The notes: generated by a model not told the origin, from the sequence alone. DNA of 64,000 nucleotides from Methanothrix harundinacea (GCA_002506535.1 DAXT01000022.1:15439-79438), one strand, 5' to 3'. Shown: positions 23,009-32,097, numbered from the stretch's first letter. Numbers and translations: made by a program.

Positions 23009-23863
23009 ATGAGAAGAGAGGACGATCTCGCCGATAAGCTGATCATCAAGCTGGCACCGACGGGGATGATCCCCACCAAGGAGGATACCCCTTACGTTCC
23101 GACGACCCCCGAGGAGATCGCCGAAGATACCTACAGGGCTTTTCGGTTGGGGGTCAGCGTCGTCCACGTCCACGCCAGGGATGAGGAGGGTAGGCCCACC
23201 TTCAAGAGAGAGCATTTTGAGCCGATATTTCAGCTGATCAGGGAACGGTGTCCAGATATAGTCATCTGCGCGACGACCAGCGGCAGGGTGACACCCCAGG
23301 TCGAGCATCGGTCGGAGGTCCTGGCTCTCGGGACGGAGATGGCGAGCCTGACGATGGGCTCTTTGAACTTCCGGGACTATCCCAGCGTAAATTCCATGGA
23401 GACGATCACGAAGCTGGCGGAGGAGATGAGGTCAAGGAAGATCCTTCCCGAGCTTGAGATCTTCGAGGCTGGTTTCATAAATACGTCAAAGTACCTGCTG
23501 AATAAGGGGGTACTGAACGGCCCGCTCCATTTCAACCTCCTTCTGGGATCTCTTGGAAGCATCTCTGCGGACCTGCGGGATCTCGTCTATCTGGTGGAGT
23601 CCCTCCCCCGGGGGAGCACCTGGTCTGCCACCGGTATAGGAAGGTTTCAGACCCGGATCAACGTCGCTTCCATGCTGATGGGCGGCCATGTGAGGGTGGG
23701 GATCGAGGACAGCATCTACTACAACTATCCGGATAAGGAGCTTGCAACCAACGAAAAGCTGGTGGAGAGGATCGTCAGGGTGGCGAGGGATGTAGGACGG
23801 GAGATAGCGACCCCCGAAGAGGCGAGAACGATTCTGGGGCTGGAGAGGCGGCGGATATTATGA
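23009..23863 (+). CDS. BKACE family enzyme (beta-keto acid cleavage, DUF849)
   Basis: 284 residues with the zinc motif VVHVHARDEEGRPTF near residue 50 and the KLAPTGMIPTKEDTP opening found in 3-keto-5-aminohexanoate cleavage enzymes, which join a beta-keto acid with acetyl-CoA to give acetoacetate and a CoA ester. Other family signatures are ATTSGR, SLTMGSLNF and LPRGSTWSATGIGRFQ. The ATG follows a G-rich GGGGAGAGG. The substrate is open: the family uses many beta-keto acids. It overlaps the acetyltransferase-like gene by 4 bases (ATGA), so the two probably act on related compounds. It is divergent from the lasso operon, 211 bases away. Confidence 0.87.
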   Translation: MRREDDLADKLIIKLAPTGMIPTKEDTPYVPTTPEEIAEDTYRAFRLGVSVVHVHARDEEGRPTFKREHFEPIFQLIRERCPDIVICATTSGRVTPQVEHRSEVLALGTEMASLTMGSLNFRDYPSVNSMETITKLAEEMRSRKILPELEIFEAGFINTSKYLLNKGVLNGPLHFNLLLGSLGSISADLRDLVYLVESLPRGSTWSATGIGRFQTRINVASMLMGGHVRVGIEDSIYYNYPDKELATNEKLVERIVRVARDVGREIATPEEARTILGLERRRIL

Positions 23864-24855
23864 CCGACAAGCTCCGCCCCAGATCCGGGGAACTCTCCGA
23901 TCCAGAGAGATCACCGGGGTCGATCTCGAAGGGCCAGCTCCTGGAGGATCTGAGACATATCGGGGTCTGTGAGGGGGATCACATCGCCGTCGCCCTATCC
24001 CTCAGGAGGGTGGGGACCGTTCAAGGGCGGGCGGAGGCCTTCATAGACGCTCTCTTGGAGGCGGTCGGCTCCGGCGGGACGATAATGATGAACAGCCACA
24101 CCCCTTTCTTCCCCGTATCCCAGATAGAGTCGAGCGACCCGAAGTACATCTTCGACTACAGGTCCACCCCCACCTGGACCGGCGTCGTCCCGGAGGCTCT
24201 TCGAAACCGGAGGGCGGCACTTCGAAGCCGCCATCCGATATGCTCGGTGGTGGCGATGGGGGCGAAGGCCGATCATCTCGCCGGGGGCCACGACGAGGAT
24301 TCGCCTCCCTACTCGCCTTATTCCAGGCTGGCGGAGATCGGAGGCAAGCTCCTTTACGTCGGGCTGGACGACAGAATGGTGGCGATGCGCCACGAGGCCC
24401 AGAACCTGGCGGGTCTCATGGACGTCGTCCCTCTGGAGGTGGCCATAAGGTACCTCAATCCGGAGGATGGCAGGATTGAGCTGTTCAGGGCGACCAACGT
24501 CTTCTCCTGTGTAAATAACCTCTCGACACTGGTCCCGGCCTTGAGGGGTATGGGGCTCATCGTCGACGGCAAGATCGGTGCGGCGGACTCGATCCTCGCC
24601 CCCGCGAAGGCCGCCCTTCTTGCGATGGCGGAGATCCTGAGGGGAGATCCCACCAAGACCTTGTGCAGGGACTTCTCTTGCGTATGGTGCCGCGAGCTGG
24701 AGCGGAGGATGGACCTCCGCGAGAGGATCGAGGATCCCGAGATCTTCCAGAAGAGCCGGGCATTGATGGCGATTCTGGGAATCATCAACCAGCGACGCAT
24801 GAGAGGATCCTGGGCGGCGATCAAGGGAGTGGGACTCTTGAAAAAGATCTTTTAG
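23860..24855 (+). CDS. AAC(3)/YokD-type N-acetyltransferase
   Basis: 331 residues with the Antibiotic_NAT fold: LLEAVGSGGTIMMNSHTPFF, then WTGVVPEALRN and SRHPICSVVAMGAKA, then DSPPYSPYSRLAEIGGKLLYVGLD. These match the CoA-binding and substrate regions of aminoglycoside 3-N-acetyltransferases and related sugar or amine acetyltransferases. It is longer than the usual 270 residues, with an extended C-terminus containing CRDFSCVWCRELE. In a methanogen the true substrate is probably an aminosugar or amine rather than an aminoglycoside. Coupled to the BKACE gene by an ATGA overlap. Confidence 0.85.
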   Translation: MTDKLRPRSGELSDPERSPGSISKGQLLEDLRHIGVCEGDHIAVALSLRRVGTVQGRAEAFIDALLEAVGSGGTIMMNSHTPFFPVSQIESSDPKYIFDYRSTPTWTGVVPEALRNRRAALRSRHPICSVVAMGAKADHLAGGHDEDSPPYSPYSRLAEIGGKLLYVGLDDRMVAMRHEAQNLAGLMDVVPLEVAIRYLNPEDGRIELFRATNVFSCVNNLSTLVPALRGMGLIVDGKIGAADSILAPAKAALLAMAEILRGDPTKTLCRDFSCVWCRELERRMDLRERIEDPEIFQKSRALMAILGIINQRRMRGSWAAIKGVGLLKKIF

Positions 24856-25037
24856 CCCCATCCGCCAGGGTTCAGGACCGATCGCCGATACGTCTGTCAT
24901 CGAACATCATCGACGATATGGGGCGACGATCTACGGTCTGCGATGAGCAGAGCATAATACAATCCTCTTGAGCTGCTTTTCCCGTTTGCGGATCCAACCA
25001 CCACCTTTTAATCTCGACTCCCCAAAGCCCTTCTCCC

Positions 25038-25835
25038 ATGAGGAACGTCGGAAAGTCCATCAGGATGGAGAGGATCTTCAACAGGAGGACGGGCAGGACG
25101 GTCATCGTCCCCATGGACCACGGCCTGACGGTGGGGCCGATCGGCGGGCTGATCGACCTGCAGGAGGCTGTAAACAGGGTGGCAGAGGGCGGGGCGAACG
25201 CCGTCCTCGGCCACATGGGGCTTCCCCTCCACGGCCACCGGGGCTACGGCCGGGACGTGGGGCTGATAATCCACCTATCCGCCAGCTCCAGCCTCGGTCC
25301 AGATCCAAACCACAAGGTCCTGGTCACCGAGGTGGAGGACGCCATAATGATCGGCGCGGACGCCGTCAGCATCCACGTCAACGTCGGGGCCGAGGACGAG
25401 GCGGAGATGCTCATGGACCTGGGGAGGGTCGCTCGGAGCTGCGACCGCTGGGGGATGCCCCTCCTCGCCATGATGTACCCGAGGGGTCCGAAGGTCTCCT
25501 CGGAGCACGCCGTCGAGTACGTCAAGCACGCCGCCCGGATCGGTGCCGAACTCGGCGTCGACATCGTCAAGACGAACTACACCGGATCTCCCGAGACCTT
25601 CAAGCAGGTCGTCAGGGGCTGCAGCGTCCCCGTGGTGATCGCCGGCGGCCCCAAGATGGATACCGAACAACAGGTCCTGGAGATGGTCTACGATTCCATC
25701 AGCGTCGGGGGCGCCGGCCTCTCCATAGGAAGGAACATATTCCAGGCCGAAGACCCGACGTTATTTGTAAAGAGGCTCTGCAAGGTCGTCCACGAGAACT
25801 ACTCCGTGGAAGAGGCGGAAGAGGTCACCCTCTGA
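25038..25835 (+). CDS. 2-amino-3,7-dideoxy-D-threo-hept-6-ulosonate synthase (DhnA-type class I aldolase)
   Basis: 265 residues. The opening RMERIFNRRTGRTVIVPMDHGLTVG, described in part, and the late segment DIVKTNYTGSPETF with the Schiff-base Lys, followed by PVVIAGGPK, match the DhnA-like class I aldolases. Archaeal members of this length make the C7 precursor that replaces erythrose 4-phosphate in the methanogen route to dehydroquinate and aromatic amino acids; the alternative is a fructose-bisphosphate aldolase. A T-rich TTTTAAT element lies about 30 bases before the ATG. The partner 3-dehydroquinate synthase II gene is not in the window. Confidence 0.85.
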   Translation: MRNVGKSIRMERIFNRRTGRTVIVPMDHGLTVGPIGGLIDLQEAVNRVAEGGANAVLGHMGLPLHGHRGYGRDVGLIIHLSASSSLGPDPNHKVLVTEVEDAIMIGADAVSIHVNVGAEDEAEMLMDLGRVARSCDRWGMPLLAMMYPRGPKVSSEHAVEYVKHAARIGAELGVDIVKTNYTGSPETFKQVVRGCSVPVVIAGGPKMDTEQQVLEMVYDSISVGGAGLSIGRNIFQAEDPTLFVKRLCKVVHENYSVEEAEEVTL

Positions 25836-25948
25836 GGCCTCCCCCATCATATATCGTCTCTCGCCGACTCCGACGGGAGACGGCGGACTTGATAAATGGG
25901 GCAGGCAAGCCTGGCCACGGTAGACTGTAACCCCCGAGATGAGAACCC

Positions 25949-27100
25949 TTGTTTGAGCTTTACGCCGCAAGAAAGCACCTCACCGCCCGGAGGAGACAGA
26001 CACTTTTAGCGGTGGGAGCAGTCGCCCTCGCCGTCACCATCACCATCCTCTTCCGGTCCCTGATAAACGGCTTTGAGGGTACGATCAACGATATCATCTT
26101 CCAGTTCGTCCCCCACGTCACCGTCCTGCCCAAGGACGGCGAGAGCCGGATATACCTCTACAAGTCCCTCCTCGATGCGGTCTGGACGATCCCGGGGGTG
26201 ACGGCCGCCTCCCCGGCTCTATCGACGACCGCCTCCCTGTCCTCCGGCGGGAAGGTCGAGAACGTCGTCCTCCGGGGGGTCGTCCCCGACGAGCTGAACA
26301 AGATATCGAGGATAGGCCTCGACTACATGCTGGAGGGTGACCTCGACTCCATCGAAAGCGGCAGGAGGGTTGCCCTGGATAGGGAGATGGCGGAGCGGTT
26401 GGAGTTGAAGCTCGGCGATACCGTCAGGGCAGGCTTTCCCGACGCCACGACCCTGAACCTCGTGGTGACGGGGATCTTCGACACAGGGGGATTCTCGACG
26501 AACTACGCCTACGTCTCCATGAAGACGGCAAGAGACTTCCTCAGGGAGGGGAGCGTCATAACCGAGGTCCAGATCAAGATCGACGACATTTACCGGGCCG
26601 ACGAGGTGGCAGCTTCACTCAGACTGCGGGGATACAACGCCGAGAGCTGGCAGAGCCAGTCGGGGATCGTCGAGAATATCCAGAGCCGCCGGCTCTCCAA
26701 CACCATGATAATGCTCCTTGTGATAATCATCTCAGCCTTCGGGATCGCCAACATCATGAACCTCCTCGTCCTGGAGAAGACGAGGGAGATCGGCATGATG
26801 ATGGCCATGGGTGCCACCTCATCGATCATCCGCAGGATATTCCTCATGGAGGCCGGCGTGCTCGGTCTAGCCGGCGGGACGGCAGGCTGCCTCATCGCCT
26901 ACATCATCTCTGCATACGTCAACAGCCTCGCCATCGCTTTATCCTCCGGCCCCGGATTTACGGTCTATCTCACCTTCGTCGTCGATCCCCGGGACCTTCT
27001 CATCTTCCCCCTGGTCACCCTCCTACTCTCCGTCGCCGCCGGGGTCTACCCCGCTCATCAGGCGTCGAAGCTCGATCCCGTCGTCGCCCTCCGGGGCTGA
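25949..27100 (+). CDS. FtsX/MacB-type ABC permease, paralogue 1
   Basis: 383 residues from TTG 25949, beginning MFELYAARKHLTARRRQTLLAVG. Layout: one N-terminal membrane helix (about 20-40), an extracellular MacB-like domain of about 210 residues, then three C-terminal helices with the FtsX signature FGIANIMNLLVLEKTREIGMMMAMGATSS. The C-terminus ends YPAHQASKLDPVVALRG, the usual end of LolC/MacB-family permeases. It is the first of four such genes; the ATPase is the fifth gene of the set. Substrate unknown: family members extract lipoproteins, export peptides or work as mechanotransducers. Confidence 0.9.
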   Translation: MFELYAARKHLTARRRQTLLAVGAVALAVTITILFRSLINGFEGTINDIIFQFVPHVTVLPKDGESRIYLYKSLLDAVWTIPGVTAASPALSTTASLSSGGKVENVVLRGVVPDELNKISRIGLDYMLEGDLDSIESGRRVALDREMAERLELKLGDTVRAGFPDATTLNLVVTGIFDTGGFSTNYAYVSMKTARDFLREGSVITEVQIKIDDIYRADEVAASLRLRGYNAESWQSQSGIVENIQSRRLSNTMIMLLVIIISAFGIANIMNLLVLEKTREIGMMMAMGATSSIIRRIFLMEAGVLGLAGGTAGCLIAYIISAYVNSLAIALSSGPGFTVYLTFVVDPRDLLIFPLVTLLLSVAAGVYPAHQASKLDPVVALRG

Positions 27101-27178
27101 CCGCATGACCCTCTGCGGTGGAAGTGCCTGTCAAATCCCCGGCTCTGGTGGGGGAGATGGAGGCCGGTGGAGCCCGAT

Positions 27179-27188
27179 CTTTTTAAAT
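27179..27188 (+). promoter_or_regulatory. TATA box before permease paralogue 2
   Basis: TTTTTTAAATAAG within the longer stretch GCCCGATCTnnnTAAATAAGATCC. The same stretch recurs before paralogue 3 (28525-28533), so the promoter was duplicated with the gene. Confidence 0.55.
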
Positions 27189-27265
27189 AAGATCCGAAGA
27201 ACGGTTATTGGCGTCGGTGCTATCTCGCCAGATATCAGTGGGGTGATCCCTTCCTCGAGCTCTTC

Positions 27266-28411
27266 GTGGCACTAAAGCACATCAGGACCCGAAAGAGGCA
27301 GACAGCCCTCGCCGTGGGAGCTGTAGGCCTCGCCGTTGCCATCATCATCATCATGAGGTCGCTGATGAACGGGAGCTTCGAGACCTTCTTCCAGATAATC
27401 TTCGAGCTGGCGCCCCACGTCCTCGTCACCCCCAAGGATGGGGAGGAGCATATATACCTCTACAAGACCCTGATGGAGTTCATCTGGACGATCCCCGGGG
27501 TCGTCGCCGTCTCTCCCGCCCTCAGCACCACGGCCGCCCTATCCTTTGAGGGGAACGTCGAGAACGTCGAGATGACCGGGGCGATCCCGGAGGAGTTGAA
27601 CGTCGTCACCAGGATCGGCGACAAGTACATGATAGAGGGGGACCTGCGGGGTATCTCCAGCGGTCGAAGGGTCATCCTGGGGGATGAGATGGCCCGCAGG
27701 CTTGAAGTGAAGATCGGAGACGGCGTCGTCGCCAGCTTTCCCGACGCCAACACCATGAACCTGGTGGTGGCGGGGGTCTTCAGGACGGGGATCGAAGAGT
27801 GGGACAGGTCTGCCTTCGTCTCCCTCGATACGGCGCGAAGGTTTCTGGGGGAGGGGGACGTCATAACCTACATCAACATCAAGACCGCCGACCCCTATCG
27901 CGCCGGCGAGATCGCCGCCGAGATCTCGGCCCTTGGATACGAGGCAGAGAGCTGGAGGACGATGTTTCCAGAGTTCGAGGAGACCCTCGCCTTCGAGAAG
28001 TTCTCCAACAACCTGATCCTTGCTCTCCTGCTTCTGATCGCCTCCTTCGGGATCGCCAACGTCATGAACATGGTAGTCCTGGAGAAGACGAGGGCTATAG
28101 GGATGATGATGGCGATGGGCGCCTCTTCCTCCACCATCAGGAGGATATTCCTCATCGAGAGCGGGGTCCTGGGCATCGCCGGCGGAGCCTTCGGGACCGT
28201 CGTCGGTTATGCCATATCGGTCTACCTGCACAGCCAGGAGTACGTAATAACAGCGCCGAACGCCCCTCAGCCGATATTGATCCAGTTCATCGTCGATCCG
28301 GTGGACCTCATCGCATTCCCGCTACTGGCGCTCGCATTGAGCATGGCGGCGGGGGTCTACCCGGCCCACAAGGCATCGCATCTGGACCCAATAGTCGCCC
28401 TGCGAGGTTGA
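27266..28411 (+). CDS. FtsX/MacB-type ABC permease, paralogue 2 (probable shifted start)
   Basis: 381 residues from GTG 27266. Homology with paralogues 1, 3 and 4 begins five codons earlier, at TTCCTCGAGCTCTTC (27251), where the others have a TTG or ATG start; here the start codon position reads TTC. The usable start is thus the GTG, giving MALKHIRTRKRQ. Domain layout is as in paralogue 1: one helix, MacB-like ectodomain (PHVLVTPKDGEEHIYLY), and three C-terminal helices with FGIANVMNMVVLEKTRAIGMMMAMGASSS. It has its own TATA-like element. About 150 bases separate it from paralogue 1. Confidence 0.85.
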   Translation: MALKHIRTRKRQTALAVGAVGLAVAIIIIMRSLMNGSFETFFQIIFELAPHVLVTPKDGEEHIYLYKTLMEFIWTIPGVVAVSPALSTTAALSFEGNVENVEMTGAIPEELNVVTRIGDKYMIEGDLRGISSGRRVILGDEMARRLEVKIGDGVVASFPDANTMNLVVAGVFRTGIEEWDRSAFVSLDTARRFLGEGDVITYINIKTADPYRAGEIAAEISALGYEAESWRTMFPEFEETLAFEKFSNNLILALLLLIASFGIANVMNMVVLEKTRAIGMMMAMGASSSTIRRIFLIESGVLGIAGGAFGTVVGYAISVYLHSQEYVITAPNAPQPILIQFIVDPVDLIAFPLLALALSMAAGVYPAHKASHLDPIVALRG

Positions 28412-28524
28412 AGAGGCCTTGATAGCCCCCGTTCCAAGAAAGGAGGGTCATACCAGGAAAAAATGAGGGTCTTACGCTCCCATAAGAGGTGCTAAATATC
28501 GATTATGCGTCTCTGGCCCGATCT

Positions 28525-28533
28525 CTATAAATA
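28525..28533 (+). promoter_or_regulatory. TATA box before permease paralogue 3
   Basis: CTATAAATA inside the duplicated stretch GCCCGATCTnnnTAAATAAGATCC shared with the upstream region of paralogue 2. It lies about 47 bases before the TTG start; a GGAG element (AGGAGTGATCC) precedes the start. Confidence 0.6.
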
Positions 28534-28579
28534 AGATCCAGAAAAGGGTTCTAAGCGCATAGCCGATAGGAGTGATCCC

Positions 28580-29740
28580 TTGTTCGAGCTCTTCGTGGCC
28601 GAAAAACATCTTGAGAAGAGGAGGAGGCAGACCCTCCTTGCGATAGGTGCCGTCGGCCTCGCGGTCGCCATCGCCATAATATTCAGATCGCTCCAAAATG
28701 GCATTGAGGTTACATTCTTCGATGTCTTCTTCGAGCTTGCACCCTCCGTTCTCGTCCTTCCGAAAGAGGGCGAGGATTACATATACCTTTACAATACCCT
28801 TGCGGACTTCATCTGGACGATCCCCGGGGTAGTCGCCGTGGCCCCGGCGTTGAATACGCCTGCAGCATTATCCTACGAAGGCAGGGTCGAGAACGTCGAG
28901 ATGATGGGCATCGTCCCCGAAGAGCTGAACAGGATGACGGGGATAGGCGACAAATACATGATAGAGGGGGACCTCGATTCGATCCGGAGCGGCAGGAGGG
29001 TCGTCCTGGGAGAGATGGTGGCAGAGAGTCTTCAAGTGAAGTTGGGCGATAGCGTCGTCGCAACCTTCCCAGATGCGAGACCCACGAGCCTCATCGTCTC
29101 CGGGGTATTCTGGACAGGGGTCGAGGTATGGGACCGGTCATCCCTGGTATCCCTCGCCACGGCGAGAGAGTTCCTGGGGGGTGGGTCTGTTGCAACCTCC
29201 ATCAGCATCGGCCTTGAGGACCCTTATCAGGCAGACGGCGTGGCCGCAGAGATCTCCGCCCTGGGATACGATGCCAGGAGCTGGAGGAGGTTATATCCCG
29301 AATTTGAAGAGACGATCGCCTTCAGGGATCTCACAAACAACCTGATATTGGCACTGCTCCTCTTGATCTCATCCTTCGGGATCGCCAACGTCATGAACAT
29401 GGTGGTCCTGGAGAAGACGAGATCCATAGGCATGCTGATGGCCATGGGAGCATCTTCCTCCGATATCCGCAGGATCTTCATCATCGAGAGCGGGGTCCTC
29501 GGCCTTGCGGGAGGGATTATAGGGACCGTCGTGGGTTACAGCTTATCGGTCTACTTAGATAGCCTGGGTTACGCCATCACCCCGCCGAACTCCCCCCAGC
29601 CGGTCACTCTCAAGTTCATCGTCGATCCGGTGGACCTCATCGCATTACCGCTACTGGCGCTGGCTTTGAGCATGGCGGCTGGGGTCTACCCCGCCCACAA
29701 GGCATCGCATCTGGACCCTGTAGTCGCCCTACGAGGTTGA
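28580..29740 (+). CDS. FtsX/MacB-type ABC permease, paralogue 3
   Basis: 386 residues from TTG 28580 with AGGAG about nine bases upstream. Begins MFELFVAEKHLEKRRRQTLL and shares most of its length with paralogue 2, including VDPVDLIALPLLALALSMAAGVYPAH, described in part. Ectodomain contains PSVLVLPKEGEDYIYLY. The pair 2/3 is closer to each other than to 1 or 4, so one arose from the other including the promoter. Ends 4 bases before paralogue 4 and is surely cotranscribed with it. Confidence 0.9.
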   Translation: MFELFVAEKHLEKRRRQTLLAIGAVGLAVAIAIIFRSLQNGIEVTFFDVFFELAPSVLVLPKEGEDYIYLYNTLADFIWTIPGVVAVAPALNTPAALSYEGRVENVEMMGIVPEELNRMTGIGDKYMIEGDLDSIRSGRRVVLGEMVAESLQVKLGDSVVATFPDARPTSLIVSGVFWTGVEVWDRSSLVSLATAREFLGGGSVATSISIGLEDPYQADGVAAEISALGYDARSWRRLYPEFEETIAFRDLTNNLILALLLLISSFGIANVMNMVVLEKTRSIGMLMAMGASSSDIRRIFIIESGVLGLAGGIIGTVVGYSLSVYLDSLGYAITPPNSPQPVTLKFIVDPVDLIALPLLALALSMAAGVYPAHKASHLDPVVALRG

Positions 29741-29744
29741 AGAG

Positions 29745-30899
29745 ATGTTCGAGCTATCGATCGCAGAACGGCATATCTTCGGAAATCCAAGGATGGTCCT
29801 CTTCACGGTCCTCTCCGTCGCCCTGGCGGTGGGGGTGATCGTCGTCCTGATAGGCATCACCGAGGGGTACAAAGAGAACCTGATCGAGAACACCGTCGAG
29901 AACGCCCCGCATATAACGATAGGGCCGAAGGAGGGGGAGGACTACATCCACCTCTACAGAACCCTTTCGGAGATGGCGTCCGCGAGTCCAGGGGTTCTGG
30001 TGGCGTCGCCGAGGGTCTCGGGGATGGCGGCTGCAAAACACAAGAACAACGTCGAGGGGGTGACCTTCATCGGCGCCGATCCTCTTCTGGAGGATATCCT
30101 CCTCAACGTTCAGGACGACGTCGTCTCCGGCGACTACGGCGACCTGCGGTACAGGAGGCTCGCCGCCGTGGTGGGGGCCGACCTCGCCGACGACCTGGAC
30201 CTGAACGTAGGGGATAAGTTCAGGATATCGAGAAGGGACGCGACCCTCCAGGTGACTGCGGTCGGGATTATTAGTACCGGAACGGGGCTCGACAGGTCCC
30301 TCGTATACCTCCCCCTCGGTACCGCCCAGGAGCTGCTGGGGGAGGGGGACGTGGTATCGGAGGTAGGGGTGAGGCTATCGGACATCTATGCGGCCCCCGC
30401 CGTCGCCGCCGATCTGAACCAGAGGACCCTCTACAAGGCCGAGAGCTGGCAGGAGAAGAGCAGGGACATCCTGGAGCAGCTGGACACCCAGCAGATCTAC
30501 TCAATTGCGTTCTATATATTAATATTTATAATATCTGGCTTCGGGATCGCCAACACCATGATAATGATAATAAGCCGCAGGACCAAGGAGATAGGGATCC
30601 TGATGGCCATGGGCGCCACCAGAAGGTCGATCATGAAGGTCTTCGTCCTGGAGTCCGTCATCCTCGGCCCTCCCTCGGCCCTCCTCGGCGGCGGCCTCGC
30701 ATACCTTGCGGCAAAGCTGATCGGGACGATCGAGGTTCCGGCGGAGATATACATAGCCTCCCGGATGACCGTCGTCCTGGACCTTGGGGCGTTCCTTTAC
30801 GTCGCCGCCTTCGCCATACTAGTTAACTTCTTCGCGGGGATATACCCAGCCTTCAAGGCCTCCAGGCTCGACCCCGTGGAGGCGATAGCCACAGAATGA
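29745..30899 (+). CDS. FtsX/MacB-type ABC permease, paralogue 4
   Basis: 384 residues from ATG 29745, with GAGGT in the end of the preceding gene as ribosome site. It is the most diverged of the four: MFELSIAERHIFGNPRMVLFTVLSVALAVG opens it, described in part, the ectodomain has PHITIGPKEGEDYIHLY, and the C-terminal signature is FGIANTMIMIISRRTKEIGILMAMGATRRS. This resembles LolC/E-type proteins most. It lies 50 bases before the ATPase gene, so it may be the core permease to which the others were added as partners. Confidence 0.9.
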   Translation: MFELSIAERHIFGNPRMVLFTVLSVALAVGVIVVLIGITEGYKENLIENTVENAPHITIGPKEGEDYIHLYRTLSEMASASPGVLVASPRVSGMAAAKHKNNVEGVTFIGADPLLEDILLNVQDDVVSGDYGDLRYRRLAAVVGADLADDLDLNVGDKFRISRRDATLQVTAVGIISTGTGLDRSLVYLPLGTAQELLGEGDVVSEVGVRLSDIYAAPAVAADLNQRTLYKAESWQEKSRDILEQLDTQQIYSIAFYILIFIISGFGIANTMIMIISRRTKEIGILMAMGATRRSIMKVFVLESVILGPPSALLGGGLAYLAAKLIGTIEVPAEIYIASRMTVVLDLGAFLYVAAFAILVNFFAGIYPAFKASRLDPVEAIATE

Positions 30900-30949
30900 A
30901 GCCCATCTAAAGATAGGCGAATAAAAATAAATTTGGAGGGGATCTGGCT

Positions 30950-31675
30950 TTGAGCAAAATCATCGAGATCAAGAAGCTACGGAAGGTCTACGGAGACGGC
31001 GTCGAGCTCGTGGCCCTGGACGACGTCGACCTGACGATCCAGGAGGGGGAGGTCCTCTCCATCGTGGGGCCCAGCGGCAGCGGAAAATCGACCCTCCTCA
31101 ACATGATCGGCCTTTTGGACACTCCCACATCCGGGGAGATCTGGCTGAAGGGGCAGAACATAACGAAGGCGACCCCGGCGGAGAGGGCGAGGCTGAGAAA
31201 CAAGGAGCTCGGGTTCATATTCCAGTTTCATCACCTTCTTCCCGAGTTCAACGCCGTCGAGAACGTGATGATGCCCCTCCTCATCGCCGGGATGGACAAA
31301 AAGGAGGCGATGGATCGGGCCGCCGGCCTTCTGGAGGATGTGGGGCTCGGCGACCGGCTGAATAACAGGCCTAACCAGCTCTCCGGCGGCCAGAACCAGA
31401 GGGTGGCGGTGGCCAGAGCCCTTGCAGGCCATCCGTCGATAGTCATCGGGGACGAGCCGACGGGTAACCTCGACAGCAAGAGCTCCGATATGATCTACGA
31501 GCTGTTGAGGAAGCTCAACCGCCAGATGAACCAGACCTTCATCCTCGTCACCCACGACATGACGATGGCGGAGAAGACAGATAGGATCCTCCGGCTCGTC
31601 GACGGCAGGATAGTCTGCGAGATGCGGCGGGATGGGGACGAATTCGTCTCCAGCGAGATCTGCCGGCCGGATTGA
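30950..31675 (+). CDS. ABC transporter ATPase of the MacB/LolD type
   Basis: 241 residues from TTG 30950 with GGAGGGG about 11 bases upstream. Walker A GPSGSGKSTLLN, Q-loop FIFQFHHLLPEFNAVENV, signature LSGGQNQRVAVARAL (Q in the usual place of the second Q), Walker B IVIGDEPTGNLD and the switch His in THD are all present. The LPEFNAVENVMMPLL segment and length are those of LolD/MacB ATPases. It is the only ATPase with the four permeases and must power all combinations they form. Confidence 0.93.
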   Translation: MSKIIEIKKLRKVYGDGVELVALDDVDLTIQEGEVLSIVGPSGSGKSTLLNMIGLLDTPTSGEIWLKGQNITKATPAERARLRNKELGFIFQFHHLLPEFNAVENVMMPLLIAGMDKKEAMDRAAGLLEDVGLGDRLNNRPNQLSGGQNQRVAVARALAGHPSIVIGDEPTGNLDSKSSDMIYELLRKLNRQMNQTFILVTHDMTMAEKTDRILRLVDGRIVCEMRRDGDEFVSSEICRPD

Positions 31676-31773
31676 AGATGAAACTGCTTCGCCCCCGGGG
31701 CCGGGCATAGGTTTAAATAAGCCCCGGTCCTTCCCGAGATGCGTGCGAGGCTGTTTTCACGGTTTTTCGCAAA

Positions 31774-32019
31774 ATGGATGTGAACTTCGTGTACGGAGAT
31801 AATCGAGGATCTTACAGCAGTGGCGGATTCGCAAGCTCTGCACCGGTAGAAGCTGGAAAGACGTATGAAGTTGAGATCGAGGACATATCGAGGCAGGGAG
31901 ACGGCATAGCCAGGGTTGAGGGCTTTGTAATCTTCGTCTCAGAGACGAAGGTCGGAGACAAAGTCAGTATAACTATCGACAGGGTTATGCGAAAGTTCGC
32001 CATAGCCCACAAGGTCTGA
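31774..32019 (+). CDS. TRAM-domain protein
   Basis: 81 residues. The last 60, VEAGKTYEVEIEDISRQGDGIARVEGFVIFV and the KVGDKVSITIDRVMRKFAIAHKV end, described in parts, are a complete TRAM domain, a small beta-barrel that binds RNA. The first 20 residues are Gly/Ser/Tyr-rich and probably flexible. Stand-alone TRAM proteins are abundant in methanogens and act as RNA chaperones, linked to cold response. A long leader is possible: a GTTTAAATAA element lies at 31710-31720. Confidence 0.9.
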   Translation: MDVNFVYGDNRGSYSSGGFASSAPVEAGKTYEVEIEDISRQGDGIARVEGFVIFVSETKVGDKVSITIDRVMRKFAIAHKV

Positions 32020-32097
32020 AATCATCAATTATAGATCGCCAGAACGGCCGGCGCGGCCCTCGGCTGCGCCAGACCAATTTAAGAGAGTCGTCTTCTA

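Noticed and set aside
23860..24855. A true aminoglycoside resistance gene
   Set aside because: The family is wider than its clinical members, and the gene is coupled to a BKACE enzyme in a methanogen; no sign of a resistance cassette.
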